NCBI RefSeq assembly: GCF_901709675.1
Contig: NC_051088.1
Coordinates: forward strand, 12,873,693-12,937,692
Direction: 5' to 3'
Length of the DNA: 64,000 bases
Source of the DNA: Syngnathus acus
Taxonomy: Eukaryota > Chordata > Actinopteri > Syngnathiformes > Syngnathidae
How positions within the stretch are numbered: position 1 is the first letter of the stretch; the number at the start of each line of letters is the position of its first letter. Below, in pieces: positions 52,301 to 61,300 of the stretch. Both the position numbers and the translations under genes were made by a program. The notes under the pieces are model-generated. The model searched no databases. It saw only the letters and a program-made list of their open reading frames with translations, and had not been told where the DNA came from.

Positions 52301-55300
52301 GGTTGCAGATTCAGCAATCTACTTCCAAGAATGCTACAAACCTCTCTGAATGTCACAGTGACTGTTTGTGGCACACGTGGCAGAGGCTTGGATTGAGAGT
52401 AATGTTCCAGAGAGATGCCATTGCCCTGGAGAACCACATCTGGCTGACCAACAATCACCAGGGAGCGTTGCGAAGGCTCATAACGCACTGTGTAGCGGAG
52501 CTCTCCGCCATAGGCTGTCACCTGGGAACAACGTAGTGAGAAGAAAACCTCAGTATAGATATTTTGACTGATCAGTAAAGTGTTACAGACAAGGCAAAAA
52601 ATAGTATAGTGTTGATTTTGTGGGGGGGAAGCGAAAAGGCAGTCACAGGAACATTTTTGTAAGATTCAAAGGATCTTTGCTCTACGTGCAGGTCCAGTCA
52701 TTTTCACTGAACATGTTGAGACATGACTGAGTGTGACAGAAAGTTGAAAGCTGAGTGAAACACCTGACTGATGTTTGCTCTCCCCTTGCATGCTTTCCAC
52801 TGTTGATTTATATCACCTTATCTCCTCTGAAATTCTCAGGCAAGACCCAGTAGTAGATGCCGCTGGGAATGCTGGAAAAGGAGCGGTAGACAACTTCTGA
52901 GGAGCCACTCTGAATGAGACCCTCGCTGATAGTTCTGGAGTTGCCGATGTTGGTGAGTGTGAAAAGCTGGCCGTTCACTCCTCCTCGTACCTGGGAGCAC
53001 ACATTACCGAAGATGGTTATTTTGAATGCTCATTGGTCACCACCCACTGGCGGAGCTAGAATTTTTATCTCTGGTAGGGTAGCCAAGAATAAATCAGGGT
53101 GTCCGCAAAAAAACAAAAATACTTTAAAAAAAAAATAAAAATCTTCAGAAAATGCTGTTGAAGATTCATTATATGTTTTCTACGGAGGGATAGAAGAAAT
53201 GTGGAATTATTATTATTTTTTTAAATATCCCAAATTATATTTCAGTGGGGGCCAGTGTCTCTGTGGCCCCCCCTCTAGCTCTGCCAGTGCACCACTCACC
53301 ACAACCAACATTTTCCCACCTCTCCATTTAGCACCTGCAAGATTTGCTGATACAGCACGTGTGAGAAAATATGCACCCTTCCCTTTACTAGTCATATCTA
53401 CTGTACCTGATCTCGACTCCAAGTAGAGCTGGCACACTGTTTGGTGACGCCCATGCAGAAACAACGCAGACAACCCTCAGGGTTGTTTTCTGATAAGTGG
53501 AAGAAGCCTGGCTTGCACTCATCACACTGAGCACCTGCCACATAGTTCTGCAGCAAAAATAAAAACAGATACTTGATCAAATTCAATATATTAAGGGAAA
53601 TAAGGTTCAGACGTGGAAAAAGAATGACCGAGACAACAATAAATGGTTCTCATCTGTACTGTTTCACTCTGCACTTAACAATTGTGCAATGTGTACCTTG
53701 CAGCTGCATGGCCTGCTGGTTGAGCTGATGCTTCCTCTGTTATCACACTTGGTTTCTGCAGGGGGGGCAGTGGAAAGATGAAGACATATGGAGTGGAAAG
53801 TTCACCTGGCAATGTTCCAAAAGCAGCGCATACCTGTGCCATGAGCACATTCTACTGCCAAGTCTACGACAAGGGCAAACGGAACTCTAGAAACTTTACT
53901 AAAATGCACTCACGTTGAGGAACACATTTTCCGTTTGGTAGAAGGGGATTGCCCTGGTAACCAGGAGCACATCTGAGAAAAAAGGAGGCGGGAGTGATAT
54001 AGAATTGCCACAAATTAGGAAATGAACATTCATTCTAAAGTAATTTATACGGGATTATTTAATGTTCTGACTTTTCGCAACGTCGTCCCGTGTAGCCGGG
54101 CCTGCAGGCATCACATGTTGGCTGTTGGTCAGAGTCAAGGAAGCAGGTGTCAGAGAACCTGCAATGACAAACAAAGAGCCATAGGTAACCATTTACAGCG
54201 CTGTGTTAATAAATAGCACATGGAATGAATGAACCATTGTTCAAATATCTGAAGGAGTCAGTTTGGAAAGGATCTAGAGAGGTTACCGGCGAGAGGTTTC
54301 ATAGTATGGACAAGGGCAAGGCTTGCAGTCATCGGATCGGCCTCGTCTCGGGTCACCAAAGTAACCAAGGCGACACTTGTCACATTGTGGGCCTTCTGTG
54401 TTGTGCTGACAGCTCTACAGTAGAAAAAAAAAAAAATGTAATCAACAATCATAATCGGTAGTAGGCCTGAAGTATTAAGTGTTTACCAGACAATGTCCGC
54501 TGATTGGATCGCAGGCGCTGGCATGTCCATTACAGTTACAACCGGCGCAGGTGCCCAGATAGGAGCCACCAGGGACACGCTCAAAACCAGAGGAACAGAT
54601 TTCACAGGACAGGCCCGTATATCCAGGGGGACATCTGGGAACCATAAATGAGATCAGCATCAAGGCTTTTCCACCAGCTGTCTCAACAAAGTACGACATG
54701 TCAATGGACATCACAAACTTTGGGATTGTTGATAGAAACAGCTGGAATAACAATAAAAGGTCAAAAATGGTCTTTTCGATTGTTTTAATAGGATAACCTC
54801 GAGGGAACCCTCGCTACTGTTTTGTTACATACTAGTCAGTTCCATTAATGTGACCAGCATCAGGACAATCATGCAATAGATGTTTTGGGTCATACCAGAT
54901 AGCTTAACTTGCCCCCAAAAAATAATACACCTGTGCTATTGACAGACCAATTTGTTTCCCTTACCTGCACTCTTCAACATCCTTCGCATGACCTCGAGTG
55001 CTAAACTCCACAGTGGTGGTATCCATGACGATATCTCTGAGTGCCACGCTGACCATGTGGTTGTCATAGATGGTGCGGATGCTGATGCTGTCCAAGTTAG
55101 CCAGCGTCATCATTAGCTCCTCCCGGCTTACTTGTCGTCCGTTGGAGTGTTGCCAGTTATCCTTCAAAACCATCACATTCGGGAAACCTTTACATCAAGT
55201 GATTCATTATTTGTTTTGACTTTGTACAGAATTCCCCAAGCACTTACTTCAGTGAATTTAACTTCACGTTGGTTGACCACACCGGCAGGGGTGGAACTCC

Positions 55301-58300
55301 CTCGGCGGTAGATAAGCCTGCGCCCATTTCCAACCAGTATTACATCCGGCTTCTCCACGGGTTCAGACAGACCACGGGCCAAAATGAAGCGGACTTTGTA
55401 CTTCAGGGACCCTCCATAGGAATCGATCTAAAACGCAGGGAGGGTTTGCAGACTAATTTACACTCCCTTCCTCTACAATCTCAATGTTTGAGTTTGACAT
55501 CAAAAGATAAATACGAGACAAATGTTTTCAGTGGAAAATGTAAATAAAAGTAGCTTTTAGAGTCGATACCTTGTTGCCAAGAAACTGGCGGGGCAAGGTC
55601 CAAAAAGATTCCAGGTTGAGAAAGCGACGTGACAAATCGACAAGCTGGAACTCTTCTATCTCAGGGTTGATGAGGAGCTGAGTGGAAGAAAGAGGGGGAT
55701 TGCCTGGCCTGGATGGGTAGGTGACATTCACACCTGAGTGTCACAAAAGAGACCGATTAATTCTCTCAGCTTTCTGCTCTCTCTGAGGTGAACATTTCTG
55801 TATTTCAGTTGTGAGTTTGAAGTTAGCATTCTTTGAATTAAATGAATCAGTACCTTTAAAGTCCTCCTCATCGGTGAAACGCAGACTGATCTGATTGCGG
55901 TAGCGTCCGGTGCTCTTGCAATTCTTGGTGAGTCCAGCACAGAAGCAAGGAACACAGCGGCCCTCCACGCTAAAGTGATTGTCTGGGCAGTTGCCTGAAA
56001 AGGTCCGGACAATTTATTTCCTTAGCTAAATTCCATCCGTGGCTTGGAATGAAAAGCGTCATGCTCTTGCTTGAACGTACCTGGGTTAGGATTTGATGTA
56101 AGAGTTAGCACTCCATCTGGAATACCAAACACAAGACCTTTGGCGTTGATGGCCTCGCAAGTGTAGGCCCCCTGATCGGCTTCCTTTACGTCACGGATGG
56201 TAAGCGTGCCATAACCGTTCTCACTGGTCATTGAGATTCTGGTATTGCATGGATACAAAAAAGATTCAGATTGAATTTCTCATTGAGCTTTCTCACAGAG
56301 ATCACATAAGACTGGTTCAAACGTGGCAGTTAGTCATGGTAATGATTCAAATCCAGAGTGCGATTTTCCATCTTAATTTTTACAGCGTGGATACCACCAA
56401 ATTGGTGGGATGTATAATACACGAGTCCAGAGAGTCTAACATCAGTCTGTGTAAATATCCAATGGCACTGAATGAGTTAACTAAACCAAATAAGCCTGAA
56501 GTTAATCTAAAATGTACATGTGAGTAATGGTTTTCAAGAAGCCCACCTGCCACTTGTTGGAATGTGTCCCCAGTTCAACCTCCAGGTGATGATTGGTGTT
56601 GGCACGCCAACAGCCTGACAGGTAAATGTCACAGTGGCCCCCCGGGCAACTTGGATGGATTCTTCTGGTGGACTTGTCACAGATGGAGGAGCTGCAAAAT
56701 AAAAACAGAACTACTTCAACTCCATAGTTAATTTACCCACAAAGGCTGCTTGGAATTTGGTGATGCAATGAGACTCACAGATGCAAAACAATTCACTTTT
56801 AGTTCGGTGGACAGGATGTTTCACAAAAAGCTCTGTGTTTGAGCTGACCCATGTGTAAAGAGCATGTGGCTCACAGAGAATTAGTCAGCGTGTACAAAGA
56901 AGCTCAGAGCTGGACTTTAGTGCAGAATGTAGAGTACTACAGAGAAATACACAAGTGGTTGGGCCTTACTGCAGCCGTATTCATCTGAGCGGTCGGGACA
57001 GTCTGGCTCTTCGTCACACTGGTAACTAGCTGGGATGCAAGTGCGGTCGCTTAGGCATTCAAACTGCTCAGGAGCACACCGGTCATCTGGACCCTTGGTG
57101 GCTGTGGACATCAGGTAAGTATTAATGACATAATCAATCGTTGCGTCAGTTCAGATTGGGCAATCCTGGGTGAGTTTTCCACTCGTGATCACATCACCCA
57201 GGATTCATGTCTGAACAGAGCCAGAGATGGAGACTCACGGCAGTCCAGCTCATCTGAGTTATCTTCACAGTCATTGTCTCCATCACAACGCCAGAGCTTG
57301 AGGGCGCAACGGCCGTTTCTACACTTAAACTCATTGGGTTCACATGGCGACGGAGTTCCTGTAAAGACAAGTGGATACGTGCCAAAAGCTGCCGTCAGGC
57401 TCGCATGTACATACGCGTTTGTATGACTTACCGCATCGGAATTCGTCACTTCCGTCCAAGCAGTCTCTTTCCCCGTCGCAGATGTAGTCTCGAGGGATAC
57501 ATTCTCCGCTCTGGCATTTTGCTTGATCCGCTCGACAGAATCCCGGAATGACGGGTGGCTGCGGAGGTTTAACCACGGCGGTTGTGGTGGCAGGGGCAGG
57601 GGTGGTTGCAAAAGGTCGTCTTCCATCTGCAACAGATTTCCGGTTAAACTTAGCAACGGTGACGGTTTCGCACCGTATGAATCATCGGACCACGTTACAA
57701 GCCGAAGCCACTCACCGCAATCGTTCTCATCGCTCATATCACGACAATCTGGTCGATTGTCACACAGGTATTCCATCAGGATGCAAGTCCCGTCACCACA
57801 CCTGTGCTCATCCGGCATGCACGACCTGATGCCAGGGATTACTAAGAAAGATGCATATAAGAAGGAGGATTGACGTGGTGAAGGATCAACATGCAAGGCA
57901 ACTCTTTGAGGACAACCAAAGCACTACGTCATAAATAAAGCAGCCAACGGCATTACGTTCACGGCAACACAATCAATCGATTTTTAATTTAGGGAATATT
58001 CCTTCTGTGTAACAGCGAGGCGTTTATCGGTTCTCAGCTTCTGCCAAGTCTACACTGTCGGTAGCGTTTGTTGTGGTCAAGATATTTATCAAATGTATTA
58101 GTTTGGGTGAATTACAACTAACATATAGATGCATTTTGGGTTCATCCTGAAATTACACCCCAAAACTGAATATCCTTTTGAGCACTGTCGGTCAATAGAT
58201 CAATTATGCATTCTTAATGGAAGTCATGCCATGCGGATGTGCTGATTTTTTTTCTGTGCATTTTGATTTTCCATTGGTGCTCCATGCAAAACATTCTTTT

Positions 58301-61300
58301 GGACCCCATGATAGATGAATTTGCACGTTTCTTCCTAAAGCCACTACACACAGCCATCCTAAAGCTTCTATGGCACAGTCAGCTCATTCACCATGCACAG
58401 TACAAACCTGGCACCGCTAAAGGTTCCACTGAGGGCAGAGGGCGAACTAGAAACCAAAAGGAAATATTAACAGCCCTGCCCTACCGCTGTGGTGGATTTT
58501 AAACTCCAACCCCTTGTGAAAGACTCTGCATCTAGTGACTCCAGCACATGGTCCTCACCTTCTCCAAGCTGTCTGAACTGAAAGCCTTCCACTGATGTGA
58601 CATAGGAGGCGATTGCCCCATTCTGCACGACGCTGTATAGCACGCTCCGGATCTGTTCGCTGTTGCTGTTGTAGTCCGAGCCCACGTCCAGTTCCACAAA
58701 TACATCAGTGCTATACTCTCTGATGATCTTCCTGTAAGAGCAAGAAAGGTATGGTGAGACGATATAGTAGTTGGTGCTGACACAGAAAAGCGCTGCACTA
58801 AAGGAATTCCTCTTTACAGTTGCAAGGATTTATGTATGTCGGACCGACAGTAGTCAGCTGCGGGGACTCTACTCAAGCTGCCATAAAAGTTGATTTAAAG
58901 CATTGGAATGCATACTTAATGAGGACCACGCTGACTGTCTGGACACCTGGAATCCTGTTGTACTCGGACTCCAACTGTGAAGGCAAGAAAATACAAACAG
59001 AATCAGCAAAGGTTTAAATAACCCACACGATTTTTAAGGTTGCACAAATAATGAAGACATACAGTGTCCACCACGGCTTCGGAGATCTCATTAAAGGCTG
59101 GTGAGAAGATGTCCTCCAGCTCTGGGTTGTAGACGATGGAGTCGGTGAAGTTGACAAGAGCTCTGTAATAAACTGGATTCAGAGAGTGTGAATAAGAATT
59201 TGTCAGTTAAACCAGACTAAAGCCAGCCAGACTGGCTTCTAAAACAACATTTGGAACTTCTGAGCATCATTCCATGCTTCCATAAATGCTAAAACCCACT
59301 AAAGTTAATATGGTCCATTCCCTTAAGAAAGCTTGTGGTTAAATTTAACAGCACAAACCGACGGGGCTGCCTGAAACTTAAACGAGTGCCACGTTCCATT
59401 TATGGGATCTATTCCCATATCTCAATTGTGGTTGGGTTTTTGCTCAAACCGCTAGCTGCGATGTAGCTACACACGGCCGCACGCTTTGACGGCCGTGTCC
59501 TTAAACCATAGTCTCAAATATACATAACTGTGAAATTATAACATGCTGGATGTGTTGACAATGTCACATTGCTGCCAACGCTCTGCTCGGAGGAGTCTGC
59601 CAACCTCAATCGGACTGCATTTGGAATTCGGGAAGGAAGTCAATATTTGAACTGTTTCTTGCAGCCTCGTGCTACTTGCCATGCACAACGCAAAAGCTAA
59701 TGTTTGGAGTGCTGCCTATTTAAATTCCCATTGAGACTCTCACTTTTGCTCTACTGCCCCAACTTTGGCTCGCTCCCGTGTTTGGGGGGGGGCACTAAAA
59801 ACATGCATTGTTAATGAGAAAACGGTTTTGTTTAAATGACAGTAAATTGAGCAGTGTCTATAAAAGCGCACAACAAAGCGACAAGACATTTTCTGCTGAG
59901 ACGGCTCTATGCAGCAGTCCGTGAATTAGTTCTGTATTCATTAATTAAAGTTTGTTTTGATGCATCTACAAAGAAATCGAACTGCATCAAACAGTTGGTA
60001 TTTTATTCATTCAGTCTTGATCAGAATTACTGCACACTTAATATTTGTTAATTCGTTGTATATGACCTACATATATAAAAGTACTTTGCTGTAGTGTTGT
60101 TATAGTACTACTGTAGAGTGTCTTCATAACTGATAAGTTCAGGCTTGAGTGCAGCCTGGCAGGGTGCCGGCGCTCTTGATGTGCACACTGTTACTGTTGA
60201 ACTGAAAGTGAATAATTGTTGAATTGCCTGAATGTGGAAACAGAAGACGGGCAACATCAAAGTTCCTCATCAAAGCGCTTCATTTGACCCGCTCTAATCG
60301 CATCAATTGAGTGGGCACCCGACGCCAGGTCGGCTCCCTGCTAGCTCTGAGTTTGCTAGCGTCTATGGCCTAGTGAGTATGGTATTGCCGCCGCTTGAGA
60401 TCTTTTGATGACAGTGCTCCTAACAAACCAGACCAATTCTCCGAGATGTCACTCACAGGTTCTAGTGGGGGAAATCCTCAAAAGCAGCACTACTATCAAA
60501 TGTGACGAAACAGAGTTTCAGTGCAGACATGGATTTAAAAAAAGTGTCTGGGAAAATATATTCGGCACTCATGATCCAAAAATGTATTTGGCGATTAAAC
60601 CTACTAGCAGAACTGTGGCTGCATTGTGCCTTGGGCCCCCGCCATGCAGCGCAGAAAAGCCTACACCAAAGACAAAGACTTGATTGAGCGATGAGGCTGG
60701 CCTGGCCTTTAATGCTCAACCGCATTGGGCTTGAACTTCAACCCTCAAGCCAGTGCCTACAGCAGTGGCCCAGAACCAGTCAAGCTGGAAGAGGATAGAA
60801 GGCTGTATTCTATTCGGAATCATTTACAATATATATATGTAATTAATTAATTACCAGGTCTACAACATAAAAAAGCCTTCCGGATAGATGGTGTCGAAGT
60901 AAAGAAGTTCCTTGTCTGACATGTTAGCTCCAGCCTTAAAATTGCACTAAAGCCCCAATCAAGTAAGAAGAACAATAGAATATTGTAGGACATCAATGAG
61001 CTCGCTACCAAATGACTGTACTTGGGACCTAAAACAGTGGGTCAACTCAATTGCGTCCTCAAGTGAAAACAATTTTTTATTGTGGAAACTGAGCAAGATG
61101 AAGCTGCTTAAGAGTTATCTCTAAGATTGGCTGGCTTTGGTCATGCGAGATGTATTCTCTTCTGTCTCACTTCTAATTTTATTGTTCTGTCAGATGCAAC
61201 TTGATCAACTTGAGTGTGTGACAGAGGTCCCAGACACTGACACTGAAAAATGTTACATTACCCTGTGAAATAGCGCATTGAAGTCTAAAATGCGGTTTTA

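Noticed and set aside
57189-57896. Minus-strand frame of 235 codons
   Set aside because: It crosses three LDLa exons and their introns; part of it is in the wrong frame for the LDLa cysteines.
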